A stretch of DNA of 64,000 bases from Halichoerus grypus (Eukaryota > Chordata > Mammalia > Carnivora > Phocidae), in contig NC_135717.1 in assembly GCF_964656455.1 (NCBI RefSeq), forward strand, positions 12,806,775 to 12,870,774, given 5' to 3'. The notes below the pieces were generated by a model. The model was not told where the DNA came from. It saw nothing but the letters and a program-made list of their open reading frames with translations, and searched no databases. This document shows positions 12,167 to 24,430 of this stretch, one piece after another (position 1 is the stretch's first letter; every line of letters begins with the position of its first letter). The position numbers and the translations under genes were made by a program.

Positions 12167-12575
12167 TTTTTTTTTTTTTTTTATTGAGAGAGTGAGGGAG
12201 GGGTGGTGGTGAGGCAGAGGAAGAGGGAAAGAGAGAATCATAATGGTGATAAAAGTTAGAATGGTGGTTACCCTTGCTAAGGGAGCAGCGGCTGGCAAGG
12301 GCATGAGGGAGTGTTTGGGGATGCTGGAAAGGTTTTTAGATCTTAATTAGATAAGATTACAAAGGAATATTTAGGGGTAGACATTATTAATCTGTACACT
12401 TAAGATCTGTGTGTTCCCATATTATACCTCAATAAAAATATTTTTTTTTTAAATTAAGGAGATTCTATACCCAGTGCAGAGCCCAATGCAGGGCTTGATC
12501 TCACAACCCTTAGATCATGACCTGAGCCGAAATCAAGAGTTGGACACTTAAAAGACTGAGCCACCCAGGTGTCCC
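12167..12575 (-). mobile_element. old CAN-SINE split by an L1-like 3' tail
   Basis: Left part (12167-12235) is poly(T) plus a purine-rich body ending 'gagagaatca'. Right part (12452-12575) resumes with 'ggagattctatacccagtg', 'gatcatgacctgagccgaaa', 'caagagttggacac' and the head end 'gactgagccacccaggtgtccc'. The 12236-12451 segment between them ('gaatggtggttacccttg' to 'tatacctcaataaaaata') resembles an old L1 3' UTR with its A-rich end. In other copies these two SINE parts are contiguous. Confidence 0.75.
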
Positions 12576-12760
12576 AGTACTTAACTATTTTAGTACAGTT
12601 GTCCCAGATTTGGCCAGTGCTAAATGCATCTAAACTGACTCCCTTGTCCTTGTGATATGCTCCTGTCATTGTTTTGAGTACTTTCTTACTTTATGACATA
12701 ATGAGATGTCATTTTATGTCTATCCTGTCTTAGTCCTAGAATCCATAAATTAGGGTCTCT

Positions 12761-13919
12761 TTGTGTTTTTTTCCCAAAATTATTGACTCTCTAATACTCT
12801 TCTTTTTGAACCCTCAAACATACTTATTTGTGTCTGAAATTCCAGTATCTGCAGCATCGGCATTGATTCATGCATCTGTTCATTGTACCTGCTCGATTTC
12901 ACTCATGGTGTTGTGTTTCTTTACTTGTTTGGTGATTTTTTTAATTGTAAAGTTCTCATTTTCTGTGGAACTTTATTTTTAAGAATCCCCTGACACCTGG
13001 GATAAAGGTGGCTTTTACCAGGGCATTTAATTCTTCCATTTCTCTATCAGAACTACCGAGGTGGGACCTTTTTATAATCTCAGATTGAGGCTTTTCAGAC
13101 CACTACATGTAAATTAAGGCTTCAAATCTGTATGAGGGTTAGCTTGTCATTATGAGTTATCAGAGGACTGTTTTTTTCTCTACAGCAAAATTGGAGATGG
13201 GAAATTCTCATTGAACTTACTGGAGGGGAAGAGAGCTTATTTCTGGTTCACCTAGCACTGAATATGTAGGCTTTCCCTGCCCAGCTCTGTTGGGAAGTCT
13301 CCTATCAGATTTCTTGCCTTAGGTGGGCCCTGTACTTTCCTTTTGATCCCTGGATTTGTGAGGACTTGAAACCAAGGCTATAATTCAACAGAGTTTGACA
13401 AATAGTCTTAAGGCAAAAACTAGAAATTTTTGTTTTCTTAGCTTTACTTTTGGCCCGAATATTGCTTATTATCTGGCTGTGGATATAGATTAGAAGGGTA
13501 TTTTAAAATTCATTTTATTTCTTTTTCTAATTGTTTTTGGTGGAAGATTAAGTTTTGGTACCTAATCTTCCGTGGCATTAGCCTAGAAATAGCCATGCTT
13601 CTGCTACACATTTGCCCTCTGCAAATTGGACCAAAATAGTCCTCTATCAAGCTCAAGCAATTGTATTTTTTACCTTTAATATAGAAAGTCTAAACATAAT
13701 GTAATTTAAATTATTTCTCTCATTCCAGTCTTTGCTAATATGCTTTCAAACATAGATTATTCTTTCTTCTTAAGAAGGATTAATATTTCATTATTCCATA
13801 AAGCTCTACAAATAGCTTCTTGTTTTGCAGAGAGCATCGTGAATTGCAGGTGCTTTGTAACCTGATCAAGTTTGAGAACTGCTGATACATCCAAATTTAA
13901 TCACTTAATGTTCTTCCTT
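12761..13919. other. no recognised gene
   Basis: AT-rich sequence with no family I can name with confidence. The 73-codon open frame at 12761-12982 is hydrophobic but has no motif I recognise and begins in decayed L1-like DNA. Confidence 0.45.
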
Positions 13920-14195
13920 AGCACCCAGTGCTTTTCTGCTTCTCTGACTTGTTGTCACGGCTCCCTGTGAAGGTATTTCAAATACCTTCCAATTTTGACA
14001 AATGCTTCAAAAGCTGGTGCTTCCATAAAGCTTTCCTTCATTCTTCTCTCTGACTTCTTTGAGCTACTTAACTCGTTTGTAAGCTCCTTAAGAACAAGTT
14101 CCACAAATATGTTATCTTCCTTCTATCTTATGCAGCAGAGTATTCACACAGATAAGAGTAAATGGTTCTTCTCCATCTGTTGAATGAAATGGGCA
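13920..14195 (+). repeat. L2-like LINE fragment
   Basis: 'agcttcccttc'-type sequence followed by 'tttgtaagctccttaagaacaa', 'cttatgcagcagagtattcac' and 'ctgttgaatgaaatg' follows the L2 3' end order ('gtaagctccttgagggcaggg...agtgcctggcac...tgttgaatgaatg'). Strongly diverged; the left boundary is uncertain. Confidence 0.5.
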
Positions 14196-17100
14196 GATAG
14201 CATCATAGTGGGATAATTGGACTTTTGCCTCCCAGACTATCTCGGCATAGATGTGTTTCAAATCCTAAAACGGGTTTGTGGCATGTCAGTTCAAAGGGTC
14301 TTGACCCTTTCCCTCTTAGCATAGTTTAGCAAACGTCCTCAGAACTTAGGAGTGTGGCTGAGCAGAGCTCAGTGCAACCTGATCTCCACCTGCCTTCAGG
14401 AATCCAGCTATTGAATACAGTGGGTATTCTGAACCAGAAACCACCTTGCTGGCCTTTAAACACGAATGGTAGGGACTAACCTTAAAAAAGAATTTAAATG
14501 ACAAAACAAATTATTTTTCCCTTTTCTACTTTTCTTCCTATGGTGCTCCTTTTGACATTTGCATTCCAGACCAAAGCCCTGCAAATAAATGAGCTAAATG
14601 GCTGCACTCCTTTGGCAAGCAAAGCTTTCTCTCAGATGTATTTTATAACTTTGGCCAATGTGGGAAGAACTTTTCTTTCCAGAGGTGGTTTCATGGTAAT
14701 ATCCTTCAAAAGCTTACATTGTACAATTTAACTTCTTCCCCTTTATTGTTTTATTAGCTTTGCTTTGGGAGGTTTTATCCTTCATTTCAGCTGGCTTATA
14801 GAAAGAGACAGAACTTTTATACAGCTAATTTGATTATTATTTCCTTGCATACGAAATCATGTTTATCAAAAGCACTACTTACCTTGTGTTGTGAAAACCT
14901 AAAAGGTGAGCATAAACCATTTTTTCCAAAATTGTTAAGACTCTTAATTGTATATACTAAAAAATGGTAACGCTCAGTTTAATTATTAGGTTGTGGTCTA
15001 GTGTGGGAAGAACCAGCCTACAACTCTCCCCCAGGTTCAACAGCATTTTTGCTGAAAACTTGAATAGACTTTAAGTGTACTGGAACTAGGGACTGAAATC
15101 TTATCTTTCCCTCAATACCAGGGTTGCTTTGTTACGGTGTTTCCAATTGTGGTATAATGAATGTGTAGGACGCTAATGATGTGGTCTCTAGGTGTTCTGC
15201 AGCTACACAGAGCACTGATAATGAGCTGCGAGTAATCGGGTACGAGTCCCTGAAGATGAATTCTGATTACCTTCGTGGGGCCATTCCGCTCTGCTCCCTT
15301 CCTCCTTGATGTTTCTGCAAAGAACATTTGGATTTTGAAGAGAGTATTGTGTATTTGACTTTTAATTAGATTTACAGTGTGTGGGGTTAATACACTAGGT
15401 CTCTCTCTCCTTCAGCTTTTCGGAAGGGATGTGCATGGATGTGGCAAGGTGGGCTGAGGGGAGAAGGGAGGGCCATCCGGGTGGCCGTGATGGTGCTCTT
15501 CCTTTCATGCCCTCATCATGAAGGGCAGCTTTCTAGTGGTTGAGCGTTGATTTTGTCCCGTGGTCGGTAATCCACAAATGGCTTTCAGCCTGCCAAGAAC
15601 CCGCTCAACTATTGCTCTGTTTAAAGGCGGCAATCTCAGATCAGAATGGGAGAGTTGTCTGTCAAGGCTGTGTCAGGGTCCTGGGACTTTGTGCAGTCTG
15701 TGGGCACTCAGAAAACGGATCATCTTGCTTGACCACACCTTTTTACTGGGATTTCTAGGGGCAGCTTGCTTTTTACTTGTTCCCTTTCTGCCTCCTGCTC
15801 CATTCCTGCCAGCTGGGCTGCTTTGTCCTGTAACACAGCCTGCAGATTCATCACGAGTAGGGATAGGAAGTACTTGGGCATCTTTAAGCTACACCTGCTC
15901 TTAATCTGCAGGAGAGGAGGGAGGAGAGTCACCTCGGCCACCAACCCACAACGTGGTCTTTGAGCTTTTATGGTGCTCAGGGAGGCACAGCACATCCGGC
16001 CTTGTGTCCCTACCACGAACAGTAGTACTCCCTCGGCCTTGTAAGAAAAGTAGGTGTTTGGCCCCTGCTTTGATCTCCATCGTTTTTCAACCTTTCAGGA
16101 TCTCAGCCTTCCTTTCAGGCCTGGCCCTACCGGTCCTCAGCCCTATAATTTGGGGCCTGCTCTTTTAAGGACATGGCCAAGGGACATGGTCCCCATCACA
16201 TTGCTCCCCGTTCCCTGCTGTTCTGCACTTTATCTGCTGGCCACTCACTTCTCTCCCTTAATTTGGACCCACTTGAGGCATCGTTCTTTCTTTTAAGCAT
16301 AGGTCTGTCTCACCTAATGGGCCTGGCCTTCCTCCTGGCTACCGCTGTGTGGCCGTACCGTCCTTCTGCCCACCTCTGTTAGTTTATTTTGAGTCTACTA
16401 CCATGCCTCATCTGTGAATGCAGAGACCTGGCAGCATTTTCCTGTATCCTCATCAGAGTGCGAGCATAGGAATTGAGGTAGGCTAAAAACACGGAAAGGG
16501 GCAGAGGTTTCCCATTCATGCCCTGTAAGGATTCTTTCTTGTCCGGGGTAGGCTCTGGTCCAACTCCTGGGTGACATGAGCTTGGACAGTGTGGCACAGT
16601 TCTTGCTGTGCATCTTGTGTGTGATTGCTGCCCCGTTTTTGTTTAGCAAGCTGCTATGCCAATTTACTATGCATGTTGTTACATATTCTGCTCTAATTTG
16701 ACTGCCATTTTGCTTCAGCAAGACGATGATTGTTTATGGCAGGGCTGTAATGTGTTGTCAGCACAGGTTACTCGCTCCTTGTTGGCAATGGCCTAACATT
16801 GCCTGAGACGCAGTGTCACTGTGAAATGGTTTGACAATGTTGAGACTGTAGTTATGTTGAGCAGTAACAACTGTAGAGGTCGAGAAAGGGCATCTAAGAG
16901 GAACTGTGTTCATAGGGGAAAGAGAGAGGAGGAATACTAAGTAGGACAGTAGCAAATATCATCAAAGAGCTTCATTTTCATGCAATTTTCATAATTCGGT
17001 TTGTTTTCTGTGAACGGTGTTGATTCAGCTGCTGCTAGGGAACATCGAAACACATTTCTGAGTTAGAAATGAATTTTGTTGAACATGACTCTGGCTGTCA

Positions 17101-17955
17101 TTTTCTTCTTTGAACACTAGAACCTTCTCAAGCCTGCTGCAGAATGCACTAGGTCCCTGTGCTGTGTAAGGCAAGGAATTTACTGGGACCCCTTCACAAG
17201 GTTTCATTTGTGAGCCATTTATCTAGTGAGTATCTGCTACTTTGAAATGGACCAGGCTGTAGCCCACCTTCAGTTTTATGAGGATGCTATGAAAATGATA
17301 TTTGTGTTCTTGGCTCTAAGAAATCCTCAGGATCTAGCCAAGCATACGAATACAAATATGTGATTACAGTAGATAAGGTAAACTTTGAAAATGACTAGAA
17401 ATCCCTGTAGAGTCTAGGACAGAGTGACTCTAACAAGTTGATGACCCTTTTAGGACTTTGAGCATATTTAATAGTGGTTCTTTCCCAGGAATCTGACGTT
17501 GGCTGTGTGGTTTGGTGAGACATACCTAGAAGGAGACCTCACTCCGTATCTCCTTGTAGGAATGGTGCATGCAGAACAGTATTTATCAGAGGTTCCTCCA
17601 CAGTTTGGGGGCTCATTTGTTTCATTTACTATGTGTTGCCCTGCAGGAACTCAAAATGCCCTGATTCCTTTCCTTTGTAATCTTACAAGCACTTTGGAAG
17701 AGTATTGTAACTGTTAGTTATGGCATTTTCCAGGTGTGGGCTTCTCTGAGTGGACAGCAGCAGCAGTGTATCCATTCTGTCCACAATGGAGGGACCCAGA
17801 GCACTTTCGTACTTGGTATGCATCCTGCAGTTACCAAAGACGTTTCCTTCTGGTACCAGATACCTTTCTTCCTGAACGTTTTGACCTCTAGGACCTCCCT
17901 AACCTGTTCCTTTCATTTCATGCACACATTCAGAACCTGGTCCACAGTAGGCTTT
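14196..17955. other. long single-copy stretch, no gene supported
   Basis: 15400-16720 is GC-richer than its surroundings and carries many overlapping open frames on both strands (for example 15560-15904 plus, 15720-16016 minus, 16398-16721 minus). Their translations share no motif I recognise and they mask one another, so I do not call them. A diverged repeat or an isolated exon cannot be excluded. Confidence 0.45.
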
Positions 17956-17970
17956 GCTTTCCTTCTTTTT

Positions 17971-18207
17971 TTTTTTTTTAATTTTTTTTTAATTAAAAAA
18001 AATTTTTTTTTATTTTTAAAGATTTTATTTAGTCATTTGACAGAGAGAGACATAGCGAGAGAGGGAACACAAGCAGGGGGTGTGGGAGAGGGAGCAGCAG
18101 GCCTCCCGCGGAGCAGGGAGCCTAATGCGGGGCTCGATCCCAGGACCCTTGGGATCATGACCTGAGCCAAAGGCAGATGCTTAATAACTGAGCGACCCAG
18201 GTGCCCC
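17971..18207 (-). mobile_element. CAN-SINE with long A/T-rich tail
   Basis: An unusually long, mixed T/A tail (17971-18015) precedes 'agattttatttagtcatttgacagag' and a standard body and head ending 'ctgagcgacccaggtgcccc'. Target-site duplication 'gctttccttcttttt' at 17956-17970 and 18208-18222. Only 38 bp separate it from the next SINE in the same orientation. Confidence 0.93.
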
Positions 18208-18214
18208 GCTTTCC

Positions 18215-18560
18215 TTCTTTTTATTGTAGTATAATTGACATACATTTTTTTTAAAGAATTTATTTATTTATTTGACAGAGAGAGACACAGAGAGAGAGAG
18301 AGAACACAAGCAGGGGGAGTGGGAGAGGGAGAAGCAGGCTTCCCGCGAAGCAGGGAGCCCAATGTGGGGCTCGATCCCAGGACCTTGGGATCATGACCTG
18401 AGCCGAAGGCAGACGCCTAACGACTGAGCCATCCAGGTGCCCCTAATTGACATACGTTTTATTAGTTCCAGGTATATGATGTAATGATTCGATACTTTGT
18501 GTATATTGTGAAGTGATCACCACCATACGTCTAGTTAACATCTGTCACCGTACGTACAGT
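18215..18560 (-). mobile_element. old L1 3' UTR, minus strand, host of a SINE
   Basis: 'ttattgtagtataattgacatac' (18221-18243) continues after the SINE as 'ttagttccaggtatatgatg', 'tgatcaccaccatacgtcta' and 'acatctgtcaccgtacgt', which is the reverse of an old L1 3' UTR. The interruption at 18246-18443 is the second SINE. Confidence 0.7.
18246..18443 (-). mobile_element. CAN-SINE inside an L1 tail
   Basis: Poly(T), 'tttatttatttatttgacag', purine-rich body, 'gcttcccgcgaagcaggg' and head end 'gactgagccatccaggtgcccc'. Target-site duplication 'taattgacatac' at 18232-18243 and 18444-18455, which reconstitutes the host L1 sequence when the SINE is ignored. Confidence 0.95.
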
Positions 18561-19262
18561 TTTTATTCCTTGTGATGAATCTTTTTTTTTTCTTTAAAAA
18601 GTACTTAAACTTGATCATTGAGGTGTTCTAGCTCATCAGAAAAAAGGAGTGCAATTGAATTGATCAGTGAGGGTCATTGAGCGTAGCTCATGATCGTGTC
18701 AGTGACCTGGCATGCCCACTGAACAGGGACTATGTGCATTCAGTCTTCACCCGCTTGATTCCTTCTCCCCTTGGTAGTTTTGCCAGATTCTTTGCCTGTC
18801 GATGCTCGTGCCAGGTCCATGGTGTATACGCCAGAGCCTTTGACAGGATAATGAGTCAAATCTGATGCCAGTTACCCTAGCAGATGCCTTCTTGTTGACC
18901 ACTTCCTACCAGGCATGAGCTGAGAAGAGTGGCGTCTGCTCGGAGTGTTTAGAGGACTCTTCTGTAAGTGCTAAGTGTTGGCATTACTTCAGTTTGAACC
19001 AGATCATTTGGAGCTCTTCTTTCGCTTGGATCCTGAAAGCTGTTGACTCATTTGTATCTTGGCCTCATGATTTGGGGGAAAGAGGTGCCAACTAGTTTGA
19101 GTGAAGTCCAAATAAATATCTTTTAAGTGTGGATATGTGGAGAAGGAAGGGGTCCCAGGATCATAATTAAAACCCTGATTAAAACTGTGAATCAAGACAT
19201 TTGTCCTAATTTGGGATTTTCTTATAAAGTCTTTTTTTAAACTTTTTAGTAAAGTTTCTTGT
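18561..19262. other. no recognised gene
   Basis: Single-copy-looking DNA between two L1 remnants. The minus-strand open frame at 19004-19348 runs into the L1 3' end and is therefore unlikely to be a real gene. Confidence 0.45.
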
Positions 19263-19810
19263 ATATTTACCCTACAACCCAGCAATTCCACTCCTGTGTA
19301 TCTACCCAAGAGAAATGAAAACATATGCCCATATGAAGACTTGTACACTAAAGTTCATAGTAGCTTTTTTCATAGTAGCCAAAAACTGGAAACAAGTGAT
19401 ATCCATTAATAGGTGAAAATTATGGCATATCCAGATGACGGTTCTTACTAAGTGCTAAAAACAAACAACCTTATGATGTGCACAACCACATAGATGAATT
19501 TGAAAAGCATTGTGGTGAGTGAAATAAGTCAGACACAAAAAAAGTACTCTGTGATTCCACTTATAAAATCTCTAGTAACAGAAAGTAGACCAGTTTACCT
19601 GGGATCACAAGTTCGGGGCATTTGTTACAGAGTAGCATGAGGGAACATGGGTGATGGAAATGTTCTGTCTCTTGATTGTGGTGATGGTTACACGGGTGTG
19701 TGTGTGTGTGTGTGTGTGTGTGTATTTGTTAAAACATCAAAATGTACACCTCAAATGGGTACATTTTTGTTTAATGTGTATTATCCCTCAATATAATAAA
19801 GTTGATTAAA
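19263..19810 (+). mobile_element. old L1 3' end (ORF2 end plus 3' UTR)
   Basis: 'cagcaattccactcctgtgt', 'tacccaagagaaatgaaaac', 'gtagccaaaaactggaaaca', 'gtgagtgaaataagtcagac', and an A-rich end after 'gtattatccctcaatataataaag' match ancient L1. A (TG)n tract at 19696-19723 expanded inside it. No open frame survives. Confidence 0.8.
19696..19723. repeat. (GT)n microsatellite
   Basis: Uninterrupted dinucleotide run of about 14 units within the L1 3' UTR. Likely polymorphic. Confidence 0.93.
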
Positions 19811-20230
19811 AAATACATTTGTTCTAGTCCCATTCCTGCTAAAAGAAGAGAGGCCAGAGAAAATATTAGATGTTCCTTCTGTATAATCTCATGCATGTAT
19901 CTTGATCAAAGCATTTATGCCACCTTATTGAAACCACTGATTTAAATACCATTTCCTCCAATGGACTCAGCTGGATCAAAATTAATGGACCCAGGAAAAT
20001 TCTGGATCCAAATTACTCCTTACTGTTGTTATCATCACAGGTATTTGAAAGGCTTCAGTAGGTGAATTCTGGATTCAGAGAACACATTTTGAATAGCTTA
20101 GTAGGAACTCAGAATCCTGGTGTCAGGAGCAGCCCTTTATTCATGGGCAGCTATGACTGCCATTTTGTTTTCTAAATAATGTTTGATAGGATTCATTTCT
20201 GTATATTGTCTATCTGGCTGACAATTTTTT

Positions 20231-20430
20231 CTATTTTTTTTTTTTAAGATTTTATTTATTTATTTGACAGAGAGACACAGCCAGAGAGGGAACAGAAGCA
20301 GGGGGAGTGGGAGAGGGAGAAGCAGGCTTCCCACGGAGCAGGGAGCACGATGCGGGGCTCGATCCCAGGACCCTGGGACCATGACCTGAGCCAAAGGCAG
20401 ACGCTTAACGACTGAGCCACCCAGGCGCCC
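20231..20430 (-). mobile_element. CAN-SINE, young-looking
   Basis: Clean poly(T), 'agattttatttatttatttg', body and head ending 'ctgagccacccaggcgccc' with few changes from the consensus implied by the other copies. Perfect target-site duplication 'tgacaatttttt' at 20219-20230 and 20431-20442. Inserted in otherwise single-copy sequence. Confidence 0.96.
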
Positions 20431-20442
20431 TGACAATTTTTT

Positions 20443-23400
20443 GTAATTCCATGCTGGTTTTCAAGTTATTTTTCTAGTAAAAAACAATTTTATCTTCATG
20501 TTGTTAATTTTATGTCAGTGGAAGTATAGCAGGCATTAATTAAAATATTTCGCTATGTGACACTTTCCAAAAAAATTATTTAATAATATATACTCTGAAA
20601 AGCAAGTGCTAGAATTTCATGGTTAGTGTCTTATGATCAGTTTCTTATTTGTTTAAAAGTTTTTATGTGTTTAAACTTCTGTGTTTCATCAGATATCTGA
20701 CATCTTAATTGATATTGTGAAATTAAGTTTGTTTTCTCCATATATTAACCTTGGTTTATATATCAAGTTAAAGAAAAGGAAACATTTAAAACTTTTTGAA
20801 GTATGGCTATATCTTCAAAAAGATATATAGAAACTAATTTTATCATGCGTATGTTTTATGAATGAAGCAATAAAATTTTTAACTGTCATCTGAAATCTCT
20901 GTTAGCTATAAGTTGCAAAAAAAGAATTTTCAAGTATTTACATATTCCAATACATCTTAAGATGATTCCAGATAGGCCCCTTCTTCATAACTGGTTACGG
21001 TAGAGTTATAATATTAGCCCCTACATTTACAATAAAGACAGTTTTGGGTCATTGGGAGTTGGATATGGGATCCCTGGGCCCTACTATGATATGATCTGTG
21101 GACTATGGGTCGTAATCACAGATCATTTATTATATTTATCAAGTTTGGAATCTTATGTAGAAATTAACTTGATGAGTGTACGTAAATTGCATTAAATAGT
21201 ATCCACTCAGTTTTAGCCCTGTGTATTTGCATAAACGTTATCTCTTAGGAAATATATTTAATAAAAACATAGGGATTTTAGCATAACATACTCAACCATA
21301 TACTCTTTAGCAGTAATAGTCACCTCTAAAATGGTTGTGTATCAGTTAAGAAGTTAGCAACTAAGTATTTTAGACCAAATAGTAACCCAGAGTTCTTCTA
21401 ATTCAATCTCTGTATTATATAGGGCCATCCATTATGACATCCTTGGGTCAGTGCAGTACATCTTATGTTAAGTTTTGTCTCTAATGAATATTTATATTAC
21501 ACAAATGGGAAAATTGGTGCATTCCCTTGGTAGAAACATGATATTGGTATTTTTAAAGTAAACTTAAATAAGGTCAGAATTTTTATCCTCTAGAGAAAAT
21601 TTCACATCTGATTAAATAGTTTACATAAACTTAATCTTTTTCTGCTAGATGCATTATAATCTCAGATATTATTCATGTAGCTATTCCTCTGTGAACCATA
21701 AAATGTTCATTTCTTCAAAATGAGTATGAAGCTCAAAGCATTAGTGGTCTTAAGAGCATAAAAACTTTATTGCTTTGTGCTTAACATTTTTCAAGTAACT
21801 TTGGAAAGCCGAAACAAATTTTGCATTTAGATTAATGGAAGATGTTTTCCATTTGAGGGAACTGGCAAGGGAGCAACAATAACAAAAATCCCCCAAGGTT
21901 AAAAATGTAGTGCTTTTGATTCTTACCAGAACTGTGTTAGCAGAACAATCATTTCTCAGCATGGAAAGGTATCATAATTGGTCTATACAGTGGCAATACT
22001 GAAAACGAGTATGCTTCAGAGAAAGCTAATATGACTCTACTTAATAATTTCCTTCAAGAGCCTGAATTTGAATGTATATTCCACCCAGCTTGAGGCAAAC
22101 AATTTGTTCCTATAAGTTCTAATGGAAGTTACCAGGGGGTCATGCAATTTATTTTTGTCTCGAAGTTTTCAAAACTGTGTAGAACTAAGGACACATTCGC
22201 TTGCATTGTTCCACTAGTAATTTGATCCAATTGGCAATGCTGCTTTCTCTTCTCCCCAGTTCTATTATGTTGGAAGACTAGAAGCATTCATAAAAAATTG
22301 TCACAAAAAATTTCTTCCTAGCATGTTTTTTCCTCTTTGTGTTAGAACCTCTGGTCTGCTTGAGAATGTCTGCACTCTTTAGCAAACTGCTGGCCAAAAT
22401 GTTTTTGTTTCTGTTGTTTTTTTGTTGTAGTAGTTGTGAGTCTGTTCTTAACTGCACTATTATCTTTTCACTAAGATCACATAGTTTTGCAGACTGTTTC
22501 TTTACGCTTAAAGGTTTTGGCTGGGGCACTAATTGCAAAGCTCCACCACAGAAGAGAAGGGTCTATATGTGAGTATGTGAGCAATGTGAGAAGACTCTTT
22601 CTTTTCCTTGAGGAAGTGACAGCTTTGGAGGAATGTGTCTACCTGTTAAGAGGATGAGGATACAGAGATGGATCAAGAATCAGAAGGAATGACATGGCCT
22701 CTGCATTGCAAATATCAGAGGGATTTTTCTAGAGAGGGTAAGGGATAGTTAGACACTTCAGTTTCTTTTAAGTTTGATCCCATACTTTTAAGAAGTGGCA
22801 GTAGGTTGAAGGCTGTTGTCCTAACACTCAAGCAGCACGTGGCCTCTGGAATCCTACCAAACTGTATAGTTCAGGGCATTCCCCTTCTATTTAGCTCATG
22901 TTCCCCAAACATATCTTACTTCTTAGGATTGAGGGTTTTGTTTCATAAGAAGTGTTTATTGCCTTAATCTAAAAGCAATAATGACTTCCAGTTCTTATAT
23001 CTAGAACCTCAAGGATTGAAAATCGTTTTGTAGTCAGCCTTCCTGCTAACTCTTACAGCTGGAACAGTAGGAAGAATGGGGAACGTAAGGTATGTGACAG
23101 GTTTTACAGAGAGCCACTGTTGCCACAAACATGGTTTTGAAGGCGTTCATGTTGAAAATCCAGTACCTACATGAGAACAACCTTTTCTGCCTAGTTTCTT
23201 ATGAATTAAGTACACACTGTCTCTTTTTTTTAATGTAATAAACTAGTGTCTTTTCCTAAGTGACCATTTGCTTAAGAAGAATGGGTAAGATAGTGAGGAA
23301 TTAGGGCTGGAGTGGAAAAATAATCACTGAAGAAAATTAAAATGTTACGTCTTTTCTTCAATCCCTTCTTCTCCTGAACTTTTTAGATCAGTTCTACTAA

Positions 23401-23867
23401 TGAGAAGCCACACAGGATGTCAGTTCTTTTTTTTATTCTCATTGGTTCTCTGAACTCTATAGTAAGACTACTGATGAGGAGAACATGAAAGATGTAGGTA
23501 TCAGGAAGGCAAGGGAGGGCAGTGAAGGCAGGTGGCCCATAAGCAGAAATATTAATCCCTGAATGTTTGGGTTGTTGAATATTGATTGTGACTGAAAGTA
23601 GTATATTGGTCTTATTTAAGCCTGACAACTGACAAGCACTTGAAAAGTATAGTTTTTCTTACTTTAAATGTGATTCATTTAGGAAAAACTGCCATCAAAG
23701 GCCATTCAAATCTATTATGACAACTCGGACTTCTAAAGTAAGCAGAGTAAATCAATTTCTTTCTCAGTAAGGTCTGTGTCAAGCAAGGCTGCTTTTGTAA
23801 GTTGTGCAGTTTGTGGCTGCAGTTTGAATGGTGTTTTCTGGGTTGTGCAGTGTACAACCTGCACAAC
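20443..23867. other. AT-rich single-copy stretch, no gene
   Basis: No repeat family or exon recognised. Several short open frames exist (for example 22278-22538 minus and 22339-22572 plus, which overlap each other); none has a recognisable domain. 21730-21960 is repeat-free and unremarkable. Confidence 0.5.
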
Positions 23868-24430
23868 TATATATGGCAACCCTCATTCCTAGGTATATAC
23901 CCAAGAGAACTGAAAACATGTGAAAAACTTGCACAGAATGGTCATGCAACATTATTCATAAGAGCCAAAAAGTGGAAACAACCCAAGTGTCCATCACCTG
24001 ATAAATGTATAAACAAAATGTGGTATATCAAAATAAATCAATAGATAAATGGTAAAACAAAATGTAGAGTATTACTCAGCCATAAAAAGGAATGAAGTAC
24101 TGAACGTTGAAACCGTTATGGTGCTCGAAAGAAGCCAGACACAAAAGGGCACATATTATATGATTTCGTTTATAGGAAATGTTCAGAATGGGTAAATCCA
24201 TAGAGACAGAAAGTAAATTCATGGCTATCAGTGCCTGTGGGGAGAAGGGAGTGGGCAGTGACTGCTTAATGGGTATGGGTTCTCTTTTGGGGGTGATGAA
24301 ATGTTCTGGAATTAGATAGTGGTGATATTTGCACAACCTTAGAATATACTCAAAACCCAATGAAGTGTACAGTTTAAAATGGTTAAAATGAAGAATTTTA
24401 CACCGTATGAATTTTATCTCAATTAAGAAT
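23868..24430 (+). mobile_element. old L1 3' end
   Basis: 'gtatatacccaagagaactg', 'aaaagtggaaacaacccaag', 'gtccatcacctgataaatg', 'attactcagccataaaaagg', 'gaagccagacacaaaagg', 'gaaatgttctggaattagat' and 'gaattttatctcaattaaga' are in the order of the last part of ancient L1 ORF2 and its 3' UTR. It contains a local duplication of the 'aacaaaatgt...' segment (24013-24068). Non-functional. Confidence 0.85.

Larger units (their letters stand above)
5130..12760 (-). mobile_element. ancient L1 remnant, minus strand, heavily interrupted
   Basis: Read on the minus strand this follows old mammalian L1 order from the 3' end of ORF2 (around 5160-6570, with 'aaatgttggattttcattgaaattt'), through the reverse-transcriptase and linker part (7260-8760, with a 'caaagaaccaacctttagc' segment typical of the L1 linker), the endonuclease part (8900-10200), and upstream sequence to about 11700. 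12050-12160 and 12576-12760 resemble L1 5' material as well, but less clearly. Stops are frequent in all frames, so nothing is translated. Later insertions at 6575-7257, 8004-8196, 8223, 9556, 10229, 11004 and 12167 break it. It may be more than one old copy; the exact L1M subfamily needs a repeat library. Confidence 0.7.

Noticed and set aside
15540..16721. Cluster of open frames in a GC-richer patch, possible exons
   Set aside because: Frames overlap on both strands and carry no motif; I could not see convincing paired splice sites around any of them.
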